Source: Calothrix sp. PCC 6303 (GTDB lineage: Bacteria; Cyanobacteriota; Cyanobacteriia; Cyanobacteriales; Nostocaceae). Taken from it: a DNA stretch of 64,000 nucleotides. The DNA is taken from NCBI RefSeq assembly GCF_000317435.1, contig NC_019751.1:4278001-4342000 (forward strand), in the 5' to 3' direction. Of the stretch, positions 35,688 to 44,060 are shown in pieces (position 1 is the first letter of the stretch; every line of letters starts with the position of its first letter). Below the pieces are notes generated by a model, which worked only from the letters and a program-made list of their open reading frames with translations, had not been told where the DNA came from and did no database searches. The position numbers and the translations under genes were made by a program.

Positions 35688-36441
35688 CTTGCCCAACGAT
35701 GATGATACTATTTTCTGGACATTCAATCCAATCACCAGCAAATAGGGGTTCCGATGCGATGATTACCGAGTTAGGAAAACTAGGATGATTTTTTAACCAA
35801 TATAGCGAAGGTGCAGGAGATTTAGTTGCATATCGTGACACTAATAAGCGCTTACTATCGCTAATCACCAAATTCGCTGAAATATCTGTTTGATGAGTTT
35901 CAGCTAAATCATGGATTTCATTCAAAACTAACTGTAAAACCTGTTCCCAGCCCTTAGTAGGATGATTCTGCAAGCGTTCTAAAAATAGCCCAAAAATATG
36001 CTCTGAATCAGTACTTCCTTTAATCCAAGTGTAAATTTCATCACTTAGGAGATTCCGAATTGAACGGTATAAACTTTGTCTAAATTTCTCAACTCTACCG
36101 TTATGAATAAATAGTAAGTTCTTGTATCTAAAAGGTTGAGAATTACTCAAGTCTAATGGTTGCCCTGAAGTTGCACTACGAACATAAGCCAGAATATTCT
36201 CAGATTCTATGTAGCGACTAAGACTTGGCAAATTTAAATCATTCCAAATTGGCAGAATATTTCTATAGCTAAAAGCCTCTCCATCCTGACGATACCAACC
36301 CACGCCAAAACCATCCGCATTTACCACACCCGAAAGCATTTCCTGTGGCTGGTAGCTTTGGACAATCAGCGAATGTTCTGGCTCATACAAAAGCCTTTCT
36401 AAAGATGTAGGGGAGCCAATATAGGCAAGCAAACGACACAT
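35659..36441 (-). CDS. egtC: Gamma-glutamyl-hercynylcysteine sulfoxide amidohydrolase
   Basis: The start at 36441 is fixed by the family: class II glutamine amidotransferase-fold hydrolases use the N-terminal Cys2 (MCRLLAYIG) after removal of Met. This gives 260 residues; an in-frame upstream extension to 36513 would bury the nucleophile. NADGFGVGWYR, YVRSATSG, FIHNGRVEKF and KGSTDSE are conserved. The gene is first in the egtC-egtB-egtD operon. Its presence implies the route using gamma-Glu-Cys, as in mycobacteria. Confidence 0.92.
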   Translation of the reverse strand: MCRLLAYIGSPTSLERLLYEPEHSLIVQSYQPQEMLSGVVNADGFGVGWYRQDGEAFSYRNILPIWNDLNLPSLSRYIESENILAYVRSATSGQPLDLSNSQPFRYKNLLFIHNGRVEKFRQSLYRSIRNLLSDEIYTWIKGSTDSEHIFGLFLERLQNHPTKGWEQVLQLVLNEIHDLAETHQTDISANLVISDSKRLLVSRYATKSPAPSLYWLKNHPSFPNSVIIASEPLFAGDWIECPENSIIIVGQDGDIYSEQI

Positions 36442-36654
36442 CTTATAGATTCTACACCCATTTGAATTTAAAGACACGCTGTTTTTCTTTTCCAGACTAC
36501 AGCAGTCAATCATTTATAACTTTAATTTATAATTTATTAATTTCATATATGTATTAACTATAAATGTTGGGTGTTGTTAGTTGCAGATGGTGAGATGGGT
36601 ATCCTCAAAAGGTGAGGTTTGCAAGTAGCAATGATTACACAAAATAGTAAATAA

Positions 36655-36771
36655 ATGAGTAGTTCCGAAAAAGAATACATAGCAAAACGTTCCAAACGGG
36701 ATAAGCGTTTGCGAACTATTATCACTTGGGTATCGATAATATCCTTTTTTGGCTCTTGGGTAAAAACTTAG
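36655..36771 (+). CDS. Candidate 38-residue single-pass membrane protein
   Basis: A short frame from an ATG codes for a protein with a polar, strongly basic first half (EKEYIAKRSKRDKRLR) and one hydrophobic helix (TIITWVSIISFFGSWV). A hairpin terminator follows 26 bp later. The charge and hydrophobic layout is that of a small inner-membrane protein. I cannot name a family; it could also be a remnant of a longer gene. Confidence 0.35.
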   Translation: MSSSEKEYIAKRSKRDKRLRTIITWVSIISFFGSWVKT

Positions 36772-36796
36772 TCTATTACCGTACAAAGCATAACAA

Positions 36797-36827
36797 AAAA
36801 GAGGGCAGAAATCTCTATCCCTCTTTT
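36797..36827 (-). terminator. Terminator for the pilin gene, probably two-way
   Basis: AAAAGAGGG and CCCTCTTTT flank a 13-nt loop. Read on the minus strand it ends in TTTTTTG, 66 nt after the pilin stop; on the plus strand it follows the small ORF at 36655-36771. Confidence 0.8.
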
Positions 36828-36892
36828 CAAAAGCTCAATTATAATTTTAGCATCTATTGCTAAACATCCTGTATAAGAGTGACTAAGCTATG

Positions 36893-37510
36893 TTACTTTG
36901 ATGCATTGACGTAGTTACCAAGTTTTTTGCAGGATGCATTCACATCTGTAGCGCTGGTTAAAGCAACATCAGCAGCAGAAGCAAACTTTTGAGTACCAAC
37001 TAAAGCTGCCTCTGCAACTGGTGGAGTTGCACCAGCACACAATCTTGCTACAGTTGTTGCTTCTTTACTTGTTGTCCCAATTGTTGTAATTGCAACACCA
37101 CCAACGTAAGCTTTGACAGCACTTTTTGCATTAATAGCACCCTTGGAATCAACAGTTTGTGCTTGATTACTTACGAAGTCTTTAGCAGCACCACCATCCT
37201 CAATAACATACTTGTAATTTGTAGTAGTGGTATTTACGCCAAGCCCCAATTTGTTAAAATCAGCATTGTTGGCAAATTCATTGTTTTCAGCATAGTAAGC
37301 TTGTTGTGCGCGGTTCATTGAACCGACATAAGTTTGAGCTTCAGACTGTTTTGCTTTGTTAGCTTGGTTTAGGAAAGAAGGTAATGCAATAGCTGAAAGA
37401 ATACCGATAATGATGATTACAACTAATAGCTCAATTAACGTAAAACCTTCATCTTGCTTCTTATTACGGAAAATATGTTGAAGTAATTTTGCTTTCAATT
37501 CAGTTTTCAT
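36893..37510 (-). CDS. pilA: Type IV pilin-like protein
   Basis: A 205-residue prepilin. A 22-residue charged leader ends at the prepilin peptidase site G22/F23 (DEGFTLIELLVVIIIIGILSAIALP), with the conserved Glu at mature position 5. The body is Ala/Thr/Asn-rich, with two cysteines (RLCAGA and NASCKKLG), likely the C-terminal disulfide loop. It could be the major pilin or a minor one. A class I methyltransferase lies upstream on the same strand, 185 bp away. Confidence 0.92.
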   Translation of the reverse strand: MKTELKAKLLQHIFRNKKQDEGFTLIELLVVIIIIGILSAIALPSFLNQANKAKQSEAQTYVGSMNRAQQAYYAENNEFANNADFNKLGLGVNTTTTNYKYVIEDGGAAKDFVSNQAQTVDSKGAINAKSAVKAYVGGVAITTIGTTSKEATTVARLCAGATPPVAEAALVGTQKFASAADVALTSATDVNASCKKLGNYVNASK

Positions 37511-37695
37511 ATTAGTGTTTCCCTGGAATTTGTAGTCGGATTATTTATTTGCTTCTAGAAATAACTTACCCAGATAATTCCGGTTTCATATCACCCGGTA
37601 AAAAAATATTTTTCTTTGCCAGGATGAATAAATACACAAAAAGTAGAAACCCTTGTGAATTTCTACTTTTAGGCTCAAATCTACAAAAATTAGTA

Positions 37696-39018
37696 TTATT
37701 GTTCCAGCAGAATATAACCAGAAGCTTCCAGATTAGATAAGAATTGACGAATCAAGTAAAAAGCTTGCTCATCTTCTGTTTGTTGCAAGGTTATGGGGTC
37801 TAGAGGTCGAATTTGCTTCCAGCGTTCTACCAGGGATGTCATAGACTGAGGTTGTTCTAGCAGAGGGATAAGACAATGTGCCATTGAACTATCGAGAATT
37901 AAGTCCTCCCCATTTAGAGATAAAAACTGACCAATGGCAAATGGTTTCATCGCTGTCACAGATTTCACCAACTCTTCGCGGAAATTAGGTGTTTTGAGTT
38001 GAGGATGAAGATATACTTTTGCTTGCTTCCAGTGGGAATCCTCCCATTCTGAAACTGGTATAAAGCTTTGACCCTGGTTGGGATGACCACACCAAAAATC
38101 GATTAATCTATGTATTGGGTGCAGCAGTTCAAATAGATAAAGCTTGTCTTCCTCTGATACTTCAGGTAAACTCATTGCCCAGTATGCAGGTAAGTTATCT
38201 GATTCTTTAAATAAATCCAGTAAATTCCATCTATGCCAATTGAGCATTTTGACAAACTCTAAATCGGCACCTTTGAAGCTTGCGAACATATCACGGATTG
38301 TATAACCCTTGTCTCCTTGGAATAGATAGTTCATTAGCATTTTTTCTTCAGCTTTTTCATCTTCGTAGCCGGAATCCCATGTTCTCGCTTTGAGCAATAC
38401 TACGTCTCGTAGAGCTTTCATTGTTTCCGTTGCAATCTCTATTTCCATTTCACGGGGATTATCTTCCATCAAGCCCATAGTTTTGAATAGTTCTTGGGCA
38501 CGGAATAAATAAGCGCGTTGAAATGCACAATGAAGGTTACTACGAATTATTCCTTCAGGTTTCAATACCGAACCCATTGATTTCAATGCTGCTGCTGGTG
38601 AAGGAAAAAGATATAAAAGTTCATCGCAGTTGATGTAATCGAAAGACATGCCTAAGCTTGATAAATCTTCAACTCCACATACGCGAAATTCAGCATTTTC
38701 AATTCCATGATACGCAAGACGCTGTTCGGCTAGTTTGACTGATTGCTCTGATATATCAACACCAATTACTTTTGCACCTGGGTTTGCTAATGCTAGGGTT
38801 AGGGATTTAAAACCGGAACCACATCCAGCATCTAAAATTACTTTATCTTTTGGATCTATAACTTTTTGATTTCTTTGATAGTAAGGTGTAATCAAAGAAT
38901 GGAAATATAAAAGACTTATATTCTCTTTTGGTGAATCTTCTATAGGAATGCGAGGATAAGGAGCGCTATCAAATTGTTGGCGAATTTTTTCTAATAACTC
39001 AGATGTTTGTACTGCCAT
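37696..39018 (-). CDS. SAM-dependent methyltransferase, class I, with C-terminal extension
   Basis: A 440-residue protein. Residues ~1-180 hold a class I SAM domain: ILDAGCGSGFKSLTLALANPGAKVIGVDISEQSVKLAEQRL and FDYINCDELLYLFPSPAAALKSM. The second half (~200-440) is helical, with ADLEFVKMLNWHRWNL and a winged-helix-like end, and is not recognised. The N-terminal IRQQFDSAPYPRIPIEDSPKEN segment is common in cyanobacterial methyltransferases of this type. Substrate unknown. Confidence 0.85.
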   Translation of the reverse strand: MAVQTSELLEKIRQQFDSAPYPRIPIEDSPKENISLLYFHSLITPYYQRNQKVIDPKDKVILDAGCGSGFKSLTLALANPGAKVIGVDISEQSVKLAEQRLAYHGIENAEFRVCGVEDLSSLGMSFDYINCDELLYLFPSPAAALKSMGSVLKPEGIIRSNLHCAFQRAYLFRAQELFKTMGLMEDNPREMEIEIATETMKALRDVVLLKARTWDSGYEDEKAEEKMLMNYLFQGDKGYTIRDMFASFKGADLEFVKMLNWHRWNLLDLFKESDNLPAYWAMSLPEVSEEDKLYLFELLHPIHRLIDFWCGHPNQGQSFIPVSEWEDSHWKQAKVYLHPQLKTPNFREELVKSVTAMKPFAIGQFLSLNGEDLILDSSMAHCLIPLLEQPQSMTSLVERWKQIRPLDPITLQQTEDEQAFYLIRQFLSNLEASGYILLEQ

Positions 39019-39214
39019 AGAATTTTCTCCTGAAAAATTATTTTTTCCTTCGCAAAACCTATGGCTAGAAGCACAAAGATATGCAGGAAAACCATTCGAT
39101 ATTCAGTATTCCCCAAATGCGATCGCGTTCTATCACCATCCAGGTTATTTTTTTGGAAATGCGAAGCTTGCGCGACTTAAGTTGTTCGCGTTTCTGGTTT
39201 GGATGGCATATCAA

Positions 39215-39240
39215 TAGGGGTAAACAGCCGTTTACCCCTA
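39215..39240. repeat. Perfect palindrome (TAGGGGT family)
   Basis: TAGGGGTAAAC and GTTTACCCCTA around AGCC. It lies at the edge of the decayed permease fragment and is related to 32671-32703. Confidence 0.7.
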
Positions 39241-39251
39241 CCAGGAAATGT

Positions 39252-39328
39252 GTATGATGTGTTTGCGCGATCGCTCTTTGGCTTGATGGGTAGTTTTGCT
39301 GTTGTGGGTAAGGGAATATTGAATGCTG
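39252..39328 (+). pseudogene. Decayed internal fragment of the downstream permease gene
   Basis: Two stretches are exact copies of parts of the dppC-like gene. 39252-39282 matches 39685-39715 (31 of 31 bases, coding YDVFARSLFG), and 39301-39328 matches 39890-39917 (28 of 28 bases, coding VVGKGILNA). In the fragment they are 18 bp apart; in the intact gene they are 174 bp apart. It is therefore a partial duplicate with an internal deletion, flanked by a 14-bp inverted repeat (39163-39176 and 39341-39354). Confidence 0.85.
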
Positions 39329-39451
39329 GGAACGGCTTACGTCGCGCAAGCTTCACGTTATGTCAACGACTCCATAGTTCGATAGTTGACAAAGGTGCCA
39401 TTATCATCTACTAATCTTAACTCATAACGCTTAAGTGATAACTAAATAAAT

Positions 39452-40342
39452 ATGGCTGCGACGAAAAGCACAATCCCCAGATTCCTACAAATTAATAAGA
39501 ATTCCAGCCTTTCCCAGAAAATGATGGTTGTGGGTTTGGCTTTAACTTTATTTTTTATCTTCATTGCTTTTTTTGCCCCGGTATTCCAATGGGTGGGAAT
39601 AATTCAAAATCCTACAGATTCTTTGATTAATCCAATCCACGAACCACCTTCGGGAAAATATTGGTTTGGTACCAGCCGACAAGGGTATGATGTGTTTGCG
39701 CGATCGCTCTTTGGCGCGCAGGCTGCTTTACAGGTTGTTTTCTTGGCTACAGCCCTAAGTATGGTTGTGGGTGTACCGCTGGGAATGTTAAGCGGTTACT
39801 TGGGTGGCAAACTCGATAAGATGTTCCTGTTTATCATGGACAGCATCTACACTTTACCTGGTATGTTGCTTTCGGTGACACTGGCTTTCGTTGTGGGTAA
39901 GGGAATATTGAATGCTGCCCTTGCTATTAGTATTGCTTACATTCCCCAATATTATCGGGTTGTTCGGAACCATACAGTGAGTGTGAAAACCGAAGTCTTT
40001 ATTGAAGCCGCCCAAGCGATGGGTGCAAATACTTGGCAAATACTTTCAAAATACCTGTTTTTTAATGTTATTCAAAGTGTTCCTGTACTTTTTACCCTCA
40101 ACGCTGCCGATGCAATCTTGGTTTTGGGTGGTTTAGGGTTTTTAGGTTTGGGACTTCCTGATGAAGTTCCTGAATGGGGATATGATTTGAGACAAGCTTT
40201 GGAAGCTTTACCCACGGGAATTTGGTGGACGGCTTTATTTCCCGGATTAGCGATGACTTTAATGGTGGTGGGTTTATCGCTACTGGGTGAAGGTTTAAAC
40301 GATTTTGTTAATCCCCGCTTAAGGAAGCAGATTCGGGGTTAA
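39452..40342 (+). CDS. ABC transporter permease (DppC/OppC type)
   Basis: A 296-residue inner-membrane permease for peptides or a related solute. It has an N-terminal OppC_N region (KMMVVGLALTLFFIFIAFFAPVFQ), the HEPPSGKYWFGTSRQGYDVFARSLFGA signature, and six predicted helices. The EAA loop is seen as EVFIEAAQAMGANTWQILSKYLFFNVIQSV. No ATPase, DppB partner or binding protein is adjacent, so it must work with components encoded elsewhere. A decayed partial copy of this gene lies just upstream. Confidence 0.92.
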   Translation: MAATKSTIPRFLQINKNSSLSQKMMVVGLALTLFFIFIAFFAPVFQWVGIIQNPTDSLINPIHEPPSGKYWFGTSRQGYDVFARSLFGAQAALQVVFLATALSMVVGVPLGMLSGYLGGKLDKMFLFIMDSIYTLPGMLLSVTLAFVVGKGILNAALAISIAYIPQYYRVVRNHTVSVKTEVFIEAAQAMGANTWQILSKYLFFNVIQSVPVLFTLNAADAILVLGGLGFLGLGLPDEVPEWGYDLRQALEALPTGIWWTALFPGLAMTLMVVGLSLLGEGLNDFVNPRLRKQIRG

Positions 40343-40545
40343 AAAACAAGTAATGAGTAATAAGTATGTTTTGTAACGGGGGTTTAATTTGAGGTTGAAT
40401 ATTTGGTGAGTGATAACTTGATTCTATGCTGAGAGTGGTAGGCTTGAATCGTGATATTAGTTTGGTTATGTCACAATGTAAGATGACAAATGCCCAAGGT
40501 AAGGCAGTACGCTCGATTAGCTAGACACAAGGAATAACAGCAGCT

Positions 40546-41061
40546 ATGGCAGAAGAAACCAATCAAAATCAAGAACAAGATGTGCCTGAAGCTGCAACTG
40601 CTGAGAAAAAACCAGCAGCAGCTAAGAAACCAGTAGGTGATGCAGAAGCGGGTGCTAAACCAGCAGCTGCGAAGAAGGAAAAGGCTCCGACTGTCGAAGA
40701 TAAACCGTTTTTAGACTTTATGCAACAGGATTATCTCCCTGCGTTGCAACAAGCGATCGCTAGTGAGGGTGTGCGGGATTTACAATTGAATTTTGCTAAA
40801 CAAAAAGTTCCTGTACGGGGAATGCAAAATGCTGATGAGTGCTGGCAAATTGTCGGTAGCTGGCAAAATGGCAACCGTCAGTTTAATGTGTATTTCCCGG
40901 ATGAGGATATTCAAGGGAAAAAAGGTTTCTCTTGTAATGAAGGCAGGGTTCCTAGCACTCTCGAATCATTTTTGATTGATGAACGCAAGGTTTCACTAGA
41001 TATGCTGGTGAATCGCTTGGTTTGGCGTTTAAATGGTCAGAAGTGGTTGGGTAGAAATTAG
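40546..41061 (+). CDS. DUF2996 protein
   Basis: A 171-residue protein with an Ala/Lys/Pro-rich low-complexity N-terminal third (AEKKPAAAKKPVGDAEAG) and a conserved C-terminal domain: DFMQQDYLPALQQAIASEGVRDLQLNF, CWQIVGSWQNGNRQFNVYFPDEDIQGKKGFSC and MLVNRLVWRLNGQKWLGRN. This is the cyanobacterial/plastid DUF2996 family, of unknown function. It is followed by a strong terminator. Confidence 0.88.
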   Translation: MAEETNQNQEQDVPEAATAEKKPAAAKKPVGDAEAGAKPAAAKKEKAPTVEDKPFLDFMQQDYLPALQQAIASEGVRDLQLNFAKQKVPVRGMQNADECWQIVGSWQNGNRQFNVYFPDEDIQGKKGFSCNEGRVPSTLESFLIDERKVSLDMLVNRLVWRLNGQKWLGRN

Positions 41062-41100
41062 GATTTGGGGAAATCTATCGCAATCTTATTTTATTTGTTC

Positions 41101-41137
41101 AGATCCCCGACTTCTTGAAGAAGTTGGGGATCTTTTT
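41101..41137 (+). terminator. Rho-independent terminator
   Basis: AGATCCCCGACTTCTT pairs with AGAAGTTGGGGATCT (one mismatch) followed by TTTTTT, 40 nt after the DUF2996 gene. Confidence 0.88.
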
Positions 41138-41318
41138 TAGAACTATATTTTTCAAATTGTTGCAACTCTTAACGTTTTTACCCTCCTGCTTTATACCTGA
41201 GCCTTGGTAAACTGGGATTTATACTTATGCAATTATTGGCGTTTATCCTGTTGCCTAAATACACAAATGTGGATTTATGGCAAACTCAAAAAATAAAAAA
41301 GGTAAGAGCAATTAAAAC

Positions 41319-42395
41319 ATGGTAGATTCCCTCAAAAAACCAGGCTTGGAAGAAATGCGTACAGGGACGAAAGTTCCTGCCAAGGAAACTCTGCTGACTC
41401 CTCGGTTTTATACCACTGACTTTGATGAAATGGCGAAGATGGATCTTTCCGTCAATGAGGATGAGTTGCTAGCCATTCTTGAAGAGTTCCGGGTTGACTA
41501 TAACCGTCATCACTTTGTTCGAGATGAGCAATTTGAACAATCCTGGGATCATATTGATGGGGAAACTCGCCAGTTATTCGTCGAGTTTTTAGAACGTTCC
41601 TGTACAGCTGAGTTTTCGGGCTTTTTGCTGTATAAAGAGTTGGGTCGTCGTTTGAAGCATACGAGTCCTGTTTTGGCTGAGTGCTTTAATTTGATGTCGC
41701 GGGATGAAGCGCGTCATGCTGGCTTTTTGAACAAAGCACTATCTGACTTTAATATGTCATTGGATTTGGGCTTTTTAACTAAGAGTCGCAGCTATACGTT
41801 CTTTAAACCCAAGTTTATTTTCTATGCGACTTATTTGTCGGAAAAAATTGGTTATTGGCGTTATATCACCATTTTCGACCATTTAAATGCACATCCGGAA
41901 GACCGGATTTATCCAATTTTCCGCTGGTTTGATAACTGGTGTCAAGACGAAAACCGTCATGGTGACTTCTTTGATGCGGTTATGCGATCGCAACCTCAAA
42001 TGCTGAACGATTGGAAAGCACGTCTCTGGAGTCGCTTCTTCCTATTATCGGTGTTTGCAACAATGTATCTCAATGATATTCAGCGTAAAGATTTCTACGC
42101 TTCTTTGGGACTTGATGCCAGAGAATATGATATCCATGTCATCAAGAAAACTAACGAAAATGCTGGACGAGTTTTCCCACTGATGTTAGATGTTGAAAAC
42201 CCTGAGTTTTACCAACGCTTGGATGTTTGTGTGGAAAATAACAAAAAATTGAGCAGCATAGCGGGTTCAAATAGTCCTAAACCGCTCAAATTTATCCAAA
42301 AATTGCCTTACTATGTCTCTAATGGTTGGCAATTGCTACGGATGTATTTGATGAAACCAATTAACACGGAAGCTGCTGAAGGTACCGTCCGTTAG
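41319..42395 (+). CDS. acsF: Mg-protoporphyrin IX monomethyl ester (oxidative) cyclase
   Basis: A 358-residue diiron enzyme that forms ring E of chlorophyll using O2. The two iron-binding helices show [10 protein letters not shown] (DEARH at 129-133) and [12 protein letters not shown] (DENRH at 210-214), with additional Glu ligands in the flanking helices. Other typical stretches: [25 protein letters not shown] and [26 protein letters not shown]. The length is standard. A clear terminator follows. Confidence 0.97.
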   Translation: MVDSLKKPGLEEMRTGTKVPAKETLLTPRFYTTDFDEMAKMDLSVNEDELLAILEEFRVDYNRHHFVRDEQFEQSWDHIDGETRQLFVEFLERSCTAEFSGFLLYKELGRRLKHTSPVLAECFNLMSRDEARHAGFLNKALSDFNMSLDLGFLTKSRSYTFFKPKFIFYATYLSEKIGYWRYITIFDHLNAHPEDRIYPIFRWFDNWCQDENRHGDFFDAVMRSQPQMLNDWKARLWSRFFLLSVFATMYLNDIQRKDFYASLGLDAREYDIHVIKKTNENAGRVFPLMLDVENPEFYQRLDVCVENNKKLSSIAGSNSPKPLKFIQKLPYYVSNGWQLLRMYLMKPINTEAAEGTVR

Positions 42396-42422
42396 ATTTG
42401 AATAATTTTTGTAATGATTATG

Positions 42423-42456
42423 ATGGTTCTGCATGTTATTGTGCAGAACCATTTTT
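42423..42456 (+). terminator. Rho-independent terminator of acsF
   Basis: ATGGTTCTGCA and TGCAGAACCAT form an 11-bp stem with an 8-nt loop followed by TTTT, 28 nt after the stop codon. Confidence 0.9.
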
Positions 42457-42497
42457 CATGGGTTCGGGTCGGTTAGCGATCGCTTATTTTACACGTT

Positions 42498-42526
42498 GTA
42501 GAGACGTAGCAGTGCTACGTCTCTAC
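42498..42526. repeat. Perfect palindrome (TAGAGACG family)
   Basis: GTAGAGACGTAGCA and TGCTACGTCTCTAC around one G. An almost identical copy lies 215 bp away at 42713. Confidence 0.8.
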
Positions 42527-42676
42527 GGAATTGTGGATGTGTATATAACCGTCAAAATAAAATTGACAGACTACTAGGGGAACGGAAAAATAATGCTTCC
42601 AAAGTGTCTCTCCTTGCAGGAGAGAGATTTAGAGAGAGGTCTTTAGTATATATTTTGACTTTTAAAACAATCTCTA

Positions 42677-42779
42677 ATACCAATTGAAATAATGATTGCA
42701 ACACATCCAACGGTAGAGACGTAGCACTGCTACGTCTCTACAAATATCTATCTGTCGCATTGTTTTTTCAAATTGGTAT
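42677..42779. repeat. MITE-like element with nested palindrome
   Basis: ATACCAATTG at the left and CAAATTGGTAT at the right are near-perfect terminal inverted repeats of a 103-bp element. Inside lies the perfect palindrome 42713-42741 of the TAGAGACG family. The layout suggests one element carrying, or invaded by, the other. Confidence 0.6.
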
Positions 42780-42812
42780 AAGGTATATAATTATGATTTT
42801 CAGGTTTCCCAA

Positions 42813-43487
42813 GTGCTGAAGCATGTAATAACAACTTTAATCATATTAGCTGCTAGCCCCAGCTTTGGGGAAACACCATCATCAACAAAGTTAGATATAA
42901 ACCCAGAAATTATTCAAAATAGTCCTGTATTACAACGTTGGCAAAATCAAGTTCCCAATGTTTTAGAAGATATTAAAAATGATCCCAGCTTCCGGACTCG
43001 TTTACGTTTCGGTTATTCACAGTTTCCATCATCTGGGCAAGCTGGAGGGCTAAATTTAGGGATTGAAGATGTTTTTATTGGTAAAACTAATTTTGTAGTT
43101 AATGGTAACTACCAAACTACATTTAATGGAAAACATCAGGCATACGGAGCTAATTTACAATATTATTTACGCCCTTTGGGTAGTTATATTAATTTTGCTC
43201 CCGTAATAGGCTATCATCACCTAGAAAGTGATAAATACACCAGTAATGGGATAAATTTGGGTGCTAAATTACAGTTATCCTTATCCCGTGGAGGTGCAGC
43301 AGATATATCACTAACTCAAAGTTGGGTTGCACCAGGTTCCACAGCAGAAGTTGGATTGACTAAGTTATCATTTGGTTATTCTGTGACACGTAACTTACGA
43401 ATATCTACAGATATTGAAAAGCAAAACGCCAGACAAAGTAAAGATAGTCGTGTTGGTTTAGTTTTAGAGTGGATGGTAGGTAAATAA
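42813..43487 (+). CDS. Secreted beta-rich protein, unknown function
   Basis: A 224-residue protein starting at GTG, with a signal peptide (LKHVITTLIILAASPSFG). The mature part alternates hydrophobic and polar residues in strands separated by Gly/Asn turns (NFVVNGNYQTTFNGKHQAYGANLQYYLRPLGSYINFAPVIGYHH), as in outer-membrane beta barrels. It ends LVLEWMVGK, without a C-terminal Phe. A small outer-membrane protein is the best guess; no family name is available. Confidence 0.75.
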   Translation: MLKHVITTLIILAASPSFGETPSSTKLDINPEIIQNSPVLQRWQNQVPNVLEDIKNDPSFRTRLRFGYSQFPSSGQAGGLNLGIEDVFIGKTNFVVNGNYQTTFNGKHQAYGANLQYYLRPLGSYINFAPVIGYHHLESDKYTSNGINLGAKLQLSLSRGGAADISLTQSWVAPGSTAEVGLTKLSFGYSVTRNLRISTDIEKQNARQSKDSRVGLVLEWMVGK

Positions 43488-43650
43488 ACCAGGGCAAAAC
43501 AAAAACCGAAAATCCCGGACGTTCCAGTGGAACCTCTACCCTATATATTTAAGAGACTTCCAAATAAAAAAATATCCCAAAATATTGGATCATCTTTTTT
43601 GTGGAGTCCTCTAACACCGAATCCGATTTAATTCTAGATTTAATTCTAAA

Positions 43651-43842
43651 TTATTTGAGAACAGCAACCCATTGCCGTGCAGCTTTATGTGCTGCTAATG
43701 CTGTTTGATAAATTTTGCATTCTCCAAAAACTCCACCTTCGGGACTGATGATGCGAAACTGCCAAGACTGAGTTTCGGTGAAAAAGACAATCAAAATAAA
43801 GCCTTCGGTACAAATAACGGTGTGAACGGTTGCTTTAGTCAT
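43651..43842 (-). CDS. Small conserved-looking protein, unknown
   Basis: A 63-residue protein, MTKATVHTVICTEGF ... YQTALAAHKAARQWVAVLK, with a beta-rich first half and one C-terminal helix. It has a proper ATG, stands alone and has cyanobacterial-style composition. No domain is recognised; it could be a small regulatory or binding protein. Confidence 0.6.
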   Translation of the reverse strand: MTKATVHTVICTEGFILIVFFTETQSWQFRIISPEGGVFGECKIYQTALAAHKAARQWVAVLK

Positions 43843-44060
43843 AGTGCGAGTGACGCTGTGACAATTTATTAATTAACTTCCTTTTTCTCGCCCTCATGGT
43901 AGCAAACAGTGTATTTTCATGCTTATTTGATAATTTAATAATTTTTTAGTCTTTTTTGCCCTCACCTAAACCCCGAAAACACTGCCAATTGTATATCTTT
44001 CTTCTTTTTCTGCTATTTTATTGCGATAATCCCAAGAGGTGGAATAGTTAAGGATTCAAA

